From: DASQYE01 sp036389315
GTDB lineage: Bacteria; Acidobacteriota; Blastocatellia; Pyrinomonadales; Pyrinomonadaceae
DNA length: 64,000 bases
NCBI GenBank assembly: GCA_036389315.1
Contig: DASVQF010000040.1
Coordinates: forward strand, 124,001 to 188,000
Direction: 5' to 3'
The translations under genes and the position numbers were made by a program. The notes beneath the pieces were generated by a model that did no database searches, was not told where the DNA came from, and saw nothing but the letters and a program-made list of their open reading frames with translations. Positions within the stretch are counted from its first letter, which is position 1; the number at the start of each line of letters is the position of its first letter. Positions 25,571-35,690 of this stretch are shown here, in pieces.

Positions 25571-25642
25571 ATGATGAAGGCGGAATGCGGAATGAAGAAT
25601 GAAAGCCAGGCTGCTTTTCATTCTTCATTCCGCCTTCATCAT
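25571..25642. repeat. Heptad-type inverted repeat with one extra 7-nt unit in the left arm
   Basis: The left arm ATGATGAAGGCGGA (25571-25584), then ATGAAGAATGAAAG (25592-25605), pairs with the right arm ending at 25642. Between the two left segments lies ATGCGGA (25585-25591), which has no partner. This is exactly one heptad. The element sits between the divergent-side leader of the YCF48-like gene and the 3' end of rnhA, and its right end overlaps the rnhA stop codon region. Confidence 0.8.
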
Positions 25643-26166
25643 TGCTCTTCCGTGACTTCGACTGTGCCGACGCGGTCAACGGCGTCGCGCAGTATGTTTT
25701 CGTCAACGCGCCCGGCGGCGGCTATGCGGCGCGCGGCGCGGTCTGCGGCCTCCTGTATGAGGTGGCCAGCGTGGCCCTTGGCCCATTCCCAGGTGATCTG
25801 GTGGGGCGCGGCTGCGCGGTCAAGGCGCTCCCACCACTCCGGGTTAGACTTGCGGCGGAAGCGGCCCGACATGGTCTCGACGACGTAGCGCGAGTCCGTC
25901 ACGACCCTCACGCGGCAGGGCTCGCGCAGCGCTTCGAGCCCGAGCGCGGCCGCCGTTATCTCGGCCTGCTGGTTCGTCGCCGTCCCCAGGTAAGAGCCGA
26001 CCGCACGCCACACGCCCCTGTAGCCCAAGAGCGCCACGGCCGCCGCGCGTGTCGTCGTCTGCCCGTTGCCCAGGCTCGACCCGTCGCAAAAGATCGTCAC
26101 GTCTTTTAAGGGATGAGGGCGGAGGGCGGAGGGATGAATTAAAGGCGAGTCACTTTTCTTCTTCAT
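25639..26166 (-). CDS. rnhA: Ribonuclease HI
   Basis: 175 residues from ATG 26166. The catalytic carboxylates are visible: IFCDGSSLGNG (Asp), AEITAAALGLEAL (Glu), VVTDSRYVVE (Asp), and ADRAARR (Asp), with the KGHAG loop between the last two. It cuts RNA in RNA-DNA hybrids. The first 22 residues (MKKKSDSPLIHPSALRPHPL) are encoded by heptad-repeat DNA and are not part of the fold, so a GTG at 26100 is a possible true start. Against that, the ATG at 26166 overlaps the TGA of the SbcC-like gene as ATGA, the usual sign of coupling. Third gene of the lepA operon. Confidence 0.88.
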   Translation of the reverse strand: MKKKSDSPLIHPSALRPHPLKDVTIFCDGSSLGNGQTTTRAAAVALLGYRGVWRAVGSYLGTATNQQAEITAAALGLEALREPCRVRVVTDSRYVVETMSGRFRRKSNPEWWERLDRAAAPHQITWEWAKGHAGHLIQEAADRAARRIAAAGRVDENILRDAVDRVGTVEVTEEQ

Positions 26167-26172
26167 CCCTCC
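26111..26172. repeat. Heptad repeat (GGGATGA/GGGCGGA units) overlapping the rnhA start
   Basis: Tandem units GGATGA, GGGCGGA, GGGCGGA, GGGATGA run from 26111 to 26137. The last unit and its flank (GGAGGGATGAA, 26128-26138) pair with TTCATCCCTCC (26162-26172), 11 bp with a 23-base loop. The element covers the start of rnhA and the last codons of the SbcC-like gene. Confidence 0.7.
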
Positions 26173-29100
26173 ACTCTGATTCCTTCCTTGCCACGGCGTT
26201 CGATGTGGACGATGTGGTCTACGGATTCCTCGAAGGTGTCGTCGTGGGAGATGACGAAGAGTTGATCGAAGTGTTGAATCTGGCCGATCTGTTGGGCCAG
26301 GCGTTCGCGGCGCTCGGCGTCCATGTTGATGGTCGGCTCGTCGAAGAAGGCCAGGCGAATGTCTGAGAGCTGCTTTAAGAGGGCCAGGCGCACGGCGAGA
26401 GCAGCCGCCATCTGCTCGCCGCCCGAAAGATTCGGAAAGGGGCGGTCGTGACCTTCCTCTTCGAGAATGATCTCGTAATCTTTCGACCAGCGAAGGGCCC
26501 GTCCGGCATCGCCCGTGATCTCGCGAAAGAGTTGATTGGCCTCAATCGAGATGTTGTAGAGATAGCTCTCCGTGACGAGCGGCCCGGCCTGTTTGAGCGT
26601 GTCGCGTATGAACTCCGTGGCCTCGCCTAAACCTTCCAGCTTCTCGCGCGTGCGAAACTCATCGCGCAAGCGGTCGCGCACTTCCGCCAGGCGCGCGATC
26701 TCTGCTGCCAGAGTCGCTTTGCGCGCCTCGGCCGCTTCCAGCTTCGCAAGCGTGGCCGCGCGCTCGCTCTCGCGGGCCGAAAGCTGTGCTCTTTCGGCCA
26801 GATGCTCGTCGCGATTATAAGCGGCCAGAGCGCGCTCATATATTTGCCGAGCCTCTTCCGCTTCGCGCGCAAGCTGACGGGATTCCTGCTCGGCCCGTTC
26901 CAGCTCCGTTTCGCGCGCCGAGAGCTGGCTGGCCAGCGCCTCGCTCGCAAGATATTCACGATGGCCCCGGTCTGTCTCGTCGCGGCGACGGCGCTCCTGC
27001 TCCCAACGCTCTTCGAGACCGGCGTACTGGGCCAGCTCTTTGGAAAGCTCGCGGGCCTGCCGCTCAAGGGAGTCGAGCGCATCGGTCGCACCCGAAAGCT
27101 CGCTTCTGCGCGCAGCTTCGCTCTCGGCCTCGGCGCGCAGAGCGCGTGCGCGACCGCGCGGATCATTGAGCGCGCGCAGGCGCTTTTCGGTCTCTTCTAT
27201 GTCCTTCTCAAGAGAGGTCACGGCCTCGGCCGCCGCGGCGACGCCTTCGCGCTCGTCACGCTTGCGCTTTCCCTCCTGCTCTATCTCTTTCAAGCGTTGT
27301 TGCAGCGGCTTCAGCTCGGCGTAACGCAGGGCCGCTTCGCGCAGCAGTATCAGCTCGCCGTCGATGCCTGAGAGGCGCGCTCGCAGCTCGTTCAGGTGCT
27401 CGCGCCCGGCCGGGGGAAGCGAGGCAATATCTTTGTCCAGGCGCGCGAGCAGCTCTTCGCGCTCGGCGAGCAAGGCGCGCGCGCCCTTGAGCTGCGCCCG
27501 CACGCTTTCCAGCCGCGAGAGATATTTTTCGGCCTCGCGCGCTTCTCTGACGGCCGCGCCGACACGGGCGCGCTCCGTCTCCAGGGCGCTCAACTGCGCC
27601 GTGTTCGTCGCGTATTGATCCTTGAAATAATCTTCGAGCGTCTGGTCTTCGCCGATGTTCAGGCAGCGTTCGGAGAGGATCGGGCAGAGACCGTTTTTGA
27701 CTTCGGCGTGAAACTTCTCGTCGCGCGCAATCTCTGCGCGCAGGTGTGCCAGGCGCTCCGTCAGCTCGCCTTCGCGCGCCAGAAGGCTCGCAGCATCGGC
27801 AGCCTTCACCGTCTGGCCTTCGAGTGTGGCCGCCTCCTTTTCATATGCGGCCAGCTCGCGCCGCAACCGCTCGCCGTCGCGCGCCATCTCCCTGCGTTGG
27901 CTCGACAGATGTTTGAGGCTCGTGGCGGCCTGTTCCGCCTGGCTCAAGCTGGTCTCCGTATGCAGGCGCTCGCTTTCAAGCTGTGCGAGACGCTCTTGTG
28001 CGCCCGAGCCCTTCTCAGCCTCGCGCGCGCGCTCGCGGGTCTGCACGTGCAGAGCGCGCATCTCCTGAAGCTCTGCGTCGAGCTTGGAGAGGCGTGCGCG
28101 CGCGCTGAGGGCTTCGGCCCGCAGGTCGCGCAGTCTTTCTCTCTCTCTCTCCAAATCTTCCTGCGCGCTTACGTCCGCCGCCAGAGCAAGAATGCTTGCG
28201 CTTGCCTCACGGGCGCGCTCGACGGCCTCTTCCAGTCGGCGCACATGGCTGCGGGCTTCGACCATCAGGCGCGCGACCCGCTCTTCTTCGGCGCGCACAC
28301 GGTCGCGACGGGCGCGCTCCGTCTCCAAAGCCCTGAGCTGTTCGAGTGCTTCGACGTGCGCCAGGTGATCGGCTTCGGCTGCGCGCAAGCGTTCGGCTGC
28401 TGCTGCGGCCGAATCGCGCAGGGCGCGCACGTCCGAGAGACGACGCTCAGCACCATTGCGCTCGACTTTGAGCCGGTCTGCGCGCGCGCGCGTCTCACTC
28501 ACAAGCCGCTCGGCCTCGTCCATCTGCGCCACCGTTTGGGCCCGCGCCTTGATCTCGCGCTCAAGCTCGGAAAGCCTGGCGGAAAGCTCCTGCGAGAGCG
28601 TGCTCGTAGTCTCGTGCTCCGCGACTATCTCGTCGTAGCGTGCGAGCTGCCCTTCGGCGCTCGCTATCCGCTCGCGCACCTCTGTCGTGCGCTCGCGAAT
28701 GAGGTGAACAGTATCGAGCAGGCGCTCGGCCCCGTCGCGATACTCTTCGACCTTCAGCAGACGATCAAAGGCAGCCTTGCGGGCGTTCGGGGCGAGCAGG
28801 AATTCGGCCGTGAAAGAGCCTTGCGGCACGCCTATGGCCGAGCGAAAGAGAGCCCTGATGTCGCTCCCGGCTTCGATGCCGAGCAGCTTGCGCAGCAGGC
28901 TTGAGACATCCAGCTTCTTCTCGGCGACCTTCATCGCGAGCCCTTCGTCGTAGATGTAATAGCCCTGCCCGGTGTCGCGGTAGACTGTGTATTGACGCCC
29001 GTCTATCTCGGGCGAGGTCTCGAAGGTGACGCGCACGGAGCCGCGCTTCGCGCCCCGGCGCAGGAAATCATCCTTGCTGTATTCGAGCGTGTCGAAGAGG

Positions 29101-29237
29101 GCCCAGGCGATGGCTTCCAGAATCGTGGTCTTACCCGCGCCGTTCTCGCCCGTGATCGCCGTCGTGCCGCGCGCGAAGGTGAAGACGGCGTGCTCGTAGG
29201 ATTTAATGTTTTCGAGTTCGACTCGTGTGACGTGCAT
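26163..29237 (-). CDS. SbcC/Rad50-like SMC-family ATPase
   Basis: 1,024 residues. Walker A is ITGENGAGKTTILEAIAWAL near residue 30. A long heptad-rich coiled coil fills about 170-870. The ABC signature (FPNLSGGEQMAAALAVRLAL) and Walker B (IRLAFFDEPTINMDAE) are near the C-terminus. The middle has CPILSERCLNIGED near residue 515, where Rad50/SbcC proteins carry a CxxC zinc hook; here the cysteines are six residues apart. It probably acts on DNA ends, like SbcC. No sbcD nuclease gene adjoins. lepA lies 12 bases upstream, and rnhA overlaps its stop by four bases. Confidence 0.82.
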   Translation of the reverse strand: MHVTRVELENIKSYEHAVFTFARGTTAITGENGAGKTTILEAIAWALFDTLEYSKDDFLRRGAKRGSVRVTFETSPEIDGRQYTVYRDTGQGYYIYDEGLAMKVAEKKLDVSSLLRKLLGIEAGSDIRALFRSAIGVPQGSFTAEFLLAPNARKAAFDRLLKVEEYRDGAERLLDTVHLIRERTTEVRERIASAEGQLARYDEIVAEHETTSTLSQELSARLSELEREIKARAQTVAQMDEAERLVSETRARADRLKVERNGAERRLSDVRALRDSAAAAAERLRAAEADHLAHVEALEQLRALETERARRDRVRAEEERVARLMVEARSHVRRLEEAVERAREASASILALAADVSAQEDLERERERLRDLRAEALSARARLSKLDAELQEMRALHVQTRERAREAEKGSGAQERLAQLESERLHTETSLSQAEQAATSLKHLSSQRREMARDGERLRRELAAYEKEAATLEGQTVKAADAASLLAREGELTERLAHLRAEIARDEKFHAEVKNGLCPILSERCLNIGEDQTLEDYFKDQYATNTAQLSALETERARVGAAVREAREAEKYLSRLESVRAQLKGARALLAEREELLARLDKDIASLPPAGREHLNELRARLSGIDGELILLREAALRYAELKPLQQRLKEIEQEGKRKRDEREGVAAAAEAVTSLEKDIEETEKRLRALNDPRGRARALRAEAESEAARRSELSGATDALDSLERQARELSKELAQYAGLEERWEQERRRRDETDRGHREYLASEALASQLSARETELERAEQESRQLAREAEEARQIYERALAAYNRDEHLAERAQLSARESERAATLAKLEAAEARKATLAAEIARLAEVRDRLRDEFRTREKLEGLGEATEFIRDTLKQAGPLVTESYLYNISIEANQLFREITGDAGRALRWSKDYEIILEEEGHDRPFPNLSGGEQMAAALAVRLALLKQLSDIRLAFFDEPTINMDAERRERLAQQIGQIQHFDQLFVISHDDTFEESVDHIVHIERRGKEGIRVEG

Positions 29238-29249
29238 CTTTAGACAGAC

Positions 29250-31049
<1,800 letters not shown>

Positions 31050-31052
31050 AAA

Positions 31053-31136
31053 ATTCAGAATTCAGGACTCAGGACTCAGAACTCAGAGTGAAAACGGTCG
31101 CCATCTTTCTTCTGAGTTCTGAGTCCTGAATCCTGA
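31053..31136. repeat. Heptad inverted repeat (ATTCAGA/ACTCAGG units) abutting the lepA start
   Basis: Five 7-nt units, ATTCAGA, ATTCAGG, ACTCAGG, ACTCAGA, ACTCAGA, run from 31053 to 31087. The right arm (31111-31136) pairs with about 26 of these bases with one mismatch. It begins three bases from the lepA ATG, so it lies in the lepA leader and cannot be a terminator of lepA. The plus-strand gene at 31232 lies on its other side. Confidence 0.85.
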
Positions 31137-31231
31137 CACCTGCTTTTATAACAAAACGGAGGTCAAACCGCACGTCGGCTCTGTTAAGATGCCGGCTGAT
31201 TTTCGGTAGGAAGCGTGGAGGAGAGAATCTT

Positions 31232-31669
31232 ATGAGGGCGACGAAATCCAGATCGTGGTTTACTCGGTTCGCTAAATGGACGGCGCGTGCGGCGGGCCAG
31301 CCGGCGGCTTTTGTGACGGCCGTCTCGACCATTCTGTTGTGGGCCGTGACGGGCCCGCTCTTCGGCTTCTCGGATACCTGGCAGCTCGTCATCAATACGG
31401 GCACGACGATTGTCACCTTCCTCATGGTGTTCCTGATTCAGAATACGCAGAACCGTGATTCGGAGGCGATACAGGTCAAGCTGGACGAGATCATTCGCTG
31501 CCTGGAAGGAGCGCACAACGCGCTGCTGGATTTGGAGGAGCTGGACGAAAAGGAGCTGGACAAGATACGCAAGGATTATGAAGCGTTGGCGGAAGATGCG
31601 AGAAAGGCCCTGGCTAAAGGCAAGACGGACACGGAAGCGGCGGAGGTGAAGAGTAGAAAGAAGAGGTGA
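31232..31669 (+). CDS. Low-affinity iron permease family membrane protein
   Basis: 145 residues; GTGGAGGAGAG lies before the ATG. Two membrane segments are visible (VTAVSTILLWAVTGPLFGFS and TWQLVINTGTTIVTFLMVFL), followed by IQNTQNRDSEAIQVKLDEII and a charged helical tail. The motif IQNTQNRD with two preceding helices is the signature of the fungal Fet4-like/bacterial low-affinity iron permease family (PF04120). Transport has been shown for yeast Fet4; in short bacterial members it is assumed. The C-terminus is very Lys/Glu-rich, as in many family members. Confidence 0.85.
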   Translation: MRATKSRSWFTRFAKWTARAAGQPAAFVTAVSTILLWAVTGPLFGFSDTWQLVINTGTTIVTFLMVFLIQNTQNRDSEAIQVKLDEIIRCLEGAHNALLDLEELDEKELDKIRKDYEALAEDARKALAKGKTDTEAAEVKSRKKR

Positions 31670-31726
31670 CAGAACCCGCGCGGCGCGCAAGATTTCGGCC
31701 GTTGCCTGGGAGAGCGAGTCTGCCGT

Positions 31727-32605
31727 TCAGCGCGTCGCCTTCATCCACTCTATGCAACGCTTCAAGTGTGCGCGCATCTGTGGCGCGCTTGTATGGTGAA
31801 TGCGACCGTGGCCGGGCAGCACCCACTCGAAGTCGTACGAGAGGAGCTTCTCCATCGAGCGCGTCTGCTCGGGCCACGAATACCAGGCGACGCTGCGAAA
31901 GGCCGTCAGCGTCTCTCTCGCCGGAGACCAGGCCAGGTGATCGCCCGTGAATAGAAACTTGTTTCGATAGAGCAAGACCATGTGGCCGCGCGTGTGTCCG
32001 GGCACAGGTATAGCCACCAGCTCTCCGTCCAGGCGCACTTCCCCCTCGCCCTCCAAGACCTGCTCGACCCCGCGCCGCCGAGCGCCATCGGCCGCGTGCA
32101 TGATGCGGCGGCAGCCGAACTTTTCGGCAAACCGCGCGTGATCTGCGATGTCGTCCTGGTGCGTCAGAAACATCACGGAGACGCCGCCCATCTCGCCTAT
32201 GCGCTTGACGAGAGGCCCGCTGAAGCGGGGCGAGTCAACGAGGACGTTCCCGCCCTCGCTCTCAGGGCGCACGACGAGATAGCTCCACGCGCCGAAGCTC
32301 GATTCGGAAGTAAAGCCGCAGAAGTAGACGTTCTCGGCCAGGTGCGACGGGAAAGCATCAATGCCGATTCGCATGTCGTGCTTGACGGTTGTACCTATGG
32401 AGCCGGTCGGGCATGCCACCAGGGACATCAGCGCGCGGCGGGTCTCTTCTTCCGTCTCGGGTTGATGATAGACGCTCGATTGGTCGCCGTGGTCGCGGAA
32501 AGTGGCGGGCGCAATCTGGCGACAGGCATCGCAGTCGATGCAGGTCGCGTCAACGAAAAAGTCGCCGGGAACATTCTCCGGCAGGCGCGCGGCGTAATTG
32601 GCCAT
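31727..32605 (-). CDS. Fusion of 4Fe-4S ferredoxin domain and metallo-beta-lactamase-fold hydrolase
   Basis: 292 residues. Residues 15-75 are ferredoxin-like (FVDATCIDCDACRQIAPATF, then SLVACPTGSIG), with four cysteines placed for one Fe-S cluster. Residues 80-290 are an MBL fold: FLTHQDDIADHARFAEKFG, PVPGHTRGHMVLLY, FTGDHLAW and LPGHGRIHH. The usual HxHxDH motif reads H-Q-D-D-I-A-D-H here, so the second His is replaced. The Fe-S domain suggests a redox-linked hydrolase. It shares the minus strand with the TPR-Fis gene upstream (91 bases away) but may have its own promoter. Confidence 0.82.
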   Translation of the reverse strand: MANYAARLPENVPGDFFVDATCIDCDACRQIAPATFRDHGDQSSVYHQPETEEETRRALMSLVACPTGSIGTTVKHDMRIGIDAFPSHLAENVYFCGFTSESSFGAWSYLVVRPESEGGNVLVDSPRFSGPLVKRIGEMGGVSVMFLTHQDDIADHARFAEKFGCRRIMHAADGARRRGVEQVLEGEGEVRLDGELVAIPVPGHTRGHMVLLYRNKFLFTGDHLAWSPARETLTAFRSVAWYSWPEQTRSMEKLLSYDFEWVLPGHGRIHHTSAPQMRAHLKRCIEWMKATR

Positions 32606-32696
32606 CAGCTTTGTACCTCAGCTCAGACAATAATGGCCCATCGCTGCGCAGGAGTTCAAGCCTGCGTGAAGCCCAGCGCGCGCGCCGAGCGTGGCT

Positions 32697-34256
32697 TTAG
32701 CGAGACCGGGTACTGCTACGGCGCTTGCGCGGCCTGGCGGGCACTCGCTTGGCGCTGAGGTCTGGGTGCTTGCTTTCGATCAGCGAGTTGAGCGATTGGT
32801 GATGCTTGAAGCCGAGCAGGCGTGCGGCCAGCGAGACGCTGCCTCCGGCCTCTTTGAGCGCCTGCTCGATCAGCCTGTGCTCTATGCGTCGCACCTCTTC
32901 GTCGAGCGAAAAGCTCTCCCACGGCGCGGCGAGGCTCGCGTCCGCAGCCTCTCGCGCTGAAGCGTCGGCCTCCTCCTCCTCGCCTGTGACGGCCCTGTCG
33001 TGGGCCAACTCGTTCATTCGCTCCGCGAGAACCTTGCGCGCGCACTCGCGCAGGCGCAAGAGAATCGCCGGCTGCTGCACGCCCGAAAGGAGATCGTCCG
33101 CGCGCTCGTAGATTTCCTTCCGCTCCAGGCTCGTCAACTGATCGCTCAGCTCTTCGATGATCGAGAGCGCGGCGACGCCTGCGCTTTCAGCGTCGCCCGC
33201 CCTGTAGGCCGTTTCAATCGCGCGCTCAAACGCGGAGCGCGCCTGCTCCGTGCGGCCCATGCGGGCCAGCGCCGCGCCCTGTGTTATGAGCGCCTCGGCC
33301 AGCAGCGAAGGCTCTTCGCCGCGCTCAAGGCTGCGCACGGCGGCGCTCGCAGCATCTTCCGCCGCCGCGTTCAAGCCCTGCGAGAGAAAGGCGCGCGCAC
33401 GCGTGTCGTCCACCTGGGCCATGCGCGTCTGATCCTTGAGCGCGACGAACAGACGGCGGGCGTGATCGAGGTGCTCCTCGGCCTCCTGATACTTGCCGAG
33501 CGTGGTGAAGAGAGAGCCGAGGTTGTTTTCGACCGCCGCGCGAAAGCGCGTGTCACCCGCCTGCTCGAAGTGGAAGCTGGCGGCCGTGTATTCCACCAGC
33601 GCGCGATCAATATAGTCGGCGCGCCCCTCGGCCGCGCCGAGCAGCCTCAGGATGAGGGCCAGTTCCAGGTGGAATTTACCTTTGAGCGCGTGGCTGCGGC
33701 TCTCGGCAAAGACGGGCGCGGCCTCCGTGATAATTCGCAGCGCGTCATGCAGGCGGCGGGCCGAGACTTCGACCACAGTGCTATTGAGAAAGACCCTGGC
33801 GCGCAGCTCAACGTCCTGGTCTGTCAGCCGGCCGAGCGCCTGGCCGAGCGTGACGCGCGCTTCGTCAAAAGCGCCTTCGCGCCAGTAGCAGATGGCGAGG
33901 TCTATGCATGCCTCGGCCGTCCGCGTAGTCTCGCCCAGAGATTCAAACAGGGCCGCGCTCTCGCTAATCAGGTCTTTGGCCATCTCCTGCGCGCCCTCTA
34001 CCTGGCTGGCGCTGCCGATCCAGCCCGAAAGAGTTCCGGCGCGCAACAGGACTTCGGCAGCCGTCCGCTTATCGAGGCCGTCAAGCAGGGGTCGCTCGCC
34101 GACGCGCCGCCACAGTGGGCCCATAGCGCGGCGCGCAGCCTCGTAGTCACCGCCCTCTTCCAACTCCCGCGCGAGACGGCAGCGAAGCTCCGCCTCTTCT
34201 ATCTTGCCGAGCGCCGACGTTTCCAACAGTTGTAGCAGGTGGGATGCTAAGTTCAT
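32697..34256 (-). CDS. TPR-repeat protein with C-terminal Fis-type helix-turn-helix
   Basis: The frame extends to 34316, but the ATG at 34256 has AAAGGA upstream and starts a normal-looking sequence (MNLASHLLQLLETSALGKIE), giving 519 residues. About eight TPR-like repeats cover residues 20-400 (for example LGSLFTTLGKYQEAEEHLDH and ALITQGAALARMGRTEQARS). The last 75 residues form a Fis-type DNA-binding domain: EEVRRIEHRLIEQALKEAGG, SVSLAARLLGFKHHQSLNSL. There is no AAA+ domain, so it is not a sigma-54 activator. It probably is a cytoplasmic regulator that senses a protein or peptide through its TPRs. The target is unknown. Confidence 0.72.
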   Translation of the reverse strand: MNLASHLLQLLETSALGKIEEAELRCRLARELEEGGDYEAARRAMGPLWRRVGERPLLDGLDKRTAAEVLLRAGTLSGWIGSASQVEGAQEMAKDLISESAALFESLGETTRTAEACIDLAICYWREGAFDEARVTLGQALGRLTDQDVELRARVFLNSTVVEVSARRLHDALRIITEAAPVFAESRSHALKGKFHLELALILRLLGAAEGRADYIDRALVEYTAASFHFEQAGDTRFRAAVENNLGSLFTTLGKYQEAEEHLDHARRLFVALKDQTRMAQVDDTRARAFLSQGLNAAAEDAASAAVRSLERGEEPSLLAEALITQGAALARMGRTEQARSAFERAIETAYRAGDAESAGVAALSIIEELSDQLTSLERKEIYERADDLLSGVQQPAILLRLRECARKVLAERMNELAHDRAVTGEEEEADASAREAADASLAAPWESFSLDEEVRRIEHRLIEQALKEAGGSVSLAARLLGFKHHQSLNSLIESKHPDLSAKRVPARPRKRRSSTRSR

Positions 34257-34309
34257 TTGGGAGTCCTTTCTCAGGCCGCCTGAGGGCGGATTGCGGAAAG
34301 CTGCAAGGT

Positions 34310-34337
34310 CTCTCAAAGCCCGATGGGGCTTTCAGAG
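34310..34337 (-). terminator. Stem-loop between two minus-strand genes
   Basis: CTCTCAAAGCCC (34310-34321) pairs with GGGCTTTCAGAG (34326-34337) with one mismatch and a four-base loop. It lies 148 bases past the stop of the secreted-protein gene at 34485 and 54 bases before the start of the TPR-Fis gene. It may be a terminator of the first or part of the leader of the second. No U-tract is seen. Confidence 0.3.
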
Positions 34338-34484
34338 GCGACTAGGGCAGTTATCAGTGTGTGCGAAAGATCGCGGGAGAAAAGCGGATGGTCGAAAGAG
34401 GGACACCGGCCGCGCGGCCAGCTTAACGCTTTCGGGATGTGAAAAGCAATCTCTTTACGGTTCGGGAGGGGCTTGCGGAAAGAT

Positions 34485-35621
34485 TCAAGGCTTCTTATTG
34501 TCGGGGGGCGGTTCTTCGTCCTCGTCTACGTCTTCGATGATTTTGACCTCGGCCCCGAACTTCTGATAGCCGCGAAAGCGTATCTCGTTGCGGCTCTGGA
34601 TTAATTGATCGCCGTAGCGCGAGGTCATCAGCACCTCGGCGCGCGTGGGCAGGAGGTATGGGCGCTCGGCTATCGGAACCCAATCGTAGTCAATCGTGCG
34701 GCTCGCCTCCGTGATGGGAAACTCGGCGGGAATCTCCGTCGAGATGCTCTCCAGCCTGAGCACGCGGTTCAATTCACGGTCAACCCAGATTCTTCCGCGA
34801 TCACCGACGCGCGTCTGCTGCTGCGGCTGCCCGCGCTCGCCGTAGCTGAGTATGGCGCGCGAGTTCGCCTTCTTAATCACATACTCGTAGACGATTGTGC
34901 GCCGTCCGCGCAGCGTGTCCGTATCCACAGCCTTGAAATCCGTCTGGCTCTCGTCGAGAAAAAGCGTCGCCAAGCGCGAGACATATTCGCCGGTCGAGCT
35001 GGCTCCGCCGAGCTGTTCAAAGACAGAGCCCTCCCGTATCTCGGCGCTCGGCGGAAGCCCGTTGACTGTGAGCAGCTTGTACTCCTCGCCGACGCTCGAA
35101 CGAAAGCTGACGGCTATGCTCAGGCGGTCTGAGACTGTCCAGTTGTTCAGCCCCGCGCGCGAGTAGGCTCTGGTAATCAACTGCTTGACGATGAAGTCCG
35201 GCATCGCTTCTGAGGCGGCGAGCGTGACGGTGCGCGTCCGCTGAAGCAGGTCGCGCGCTTCCGCCTCGGGCGGCAGGGTCGAAGCCACTGGGTTGAGACG
35301 GCGGCGCGCTGCCTCTTCCAGAGTGCGGCGCAGCAGCGCGTCGTTACCGCTCTTCGAGGCGACAACGCCGCGCAGGCCCGTCGTCAATTCAAAGTTGATG
35401 CCGCGCCGCCTGATCTCTTCAATCAGCTCGTCACGCTTTTCGGGGTGCGCCGGAAGCTGTTGCACCAAACGCACAAGCTCCTGGCTCGTGATCGGCCCGG
35501 TCGTGACTGGCGCGGAAGATTGGGCAGGGGATTGGGCGCGGCTTGGGCAGGCGATGAGAGCGAAGAGACAGACGGCCGCGAGCCGATTGATGAGACATGA
35601 TTTCCGGTAGATCTTATTCAT
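34485..35621 (-). CDS. Secreted hypothetical protein
   Basis: 378 residues from the ATG at 35621, chosen because a signal peptide follows (CLINRLAAVCLFALIACPSR, cut near AQSPAQ). The frame is open to 35663. The N-terminal domain (residues 40-130) is helical, ending in an RRRLNPVAS stretch. The C-terminal part is beta-rich with GRIWVDRELNRVLRLESIST and YGDQLIQSRNEIRFRGYQKF, and a very acidic tail (EDVDEDEEPPPDNKKP). The pattern resembles lipoprotein-sorting (LolA/LolB)-like or DUF-type outer-envelope proteins, but the family was not identified. Confidence 0.6.
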   Translation of the reverse strand: MNKIYRKSCLINRLAAVCLFALIACPSRAQSPAQSSAPVTTGPITSQELVRLVQQLPAHPEKRDELIEEIRRRGINFELTTGLRGVVASKSGNDALLRRTLEEAARRRLNPVASTLPPEAEARDLLQRTRTVTLAASEAMPDFIVKQLITRAYSRAGLNNWTVSDRLSIAVSFRSSVGEEYKLLTVNGLPPSAEIREGSVFEQLGGASSTGEYVSRLATLFLDESQTDFKAVDTDTLRGRRTIVYEYVIKKANSRAILSYGERGQPQQQTRVGDRGRIWVDRELNRVLRLESISTEIPAEFPITEASRTIDYDWVPIAERPYLLPTRAEVLMTSRYGDQLIQSRNEIRFRGYQKFGAEVKIIEDVDEDEEPPPDNKKP

Positions 35622-35690
35622 AAAGGCGACGGACGCAATGCAAGATGCCGCGAGCCCTCGCATCGGTTGTCCGGCGGCGGCCGTTAAAGA

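Noticed and set aside
27396..28904. A 502-codon plus-strand open frame
   Set aside because: It lies wholly antisense to the SbcC-like gene, has no ribosome binding site and arises from high GC and codon bias in the real gene.
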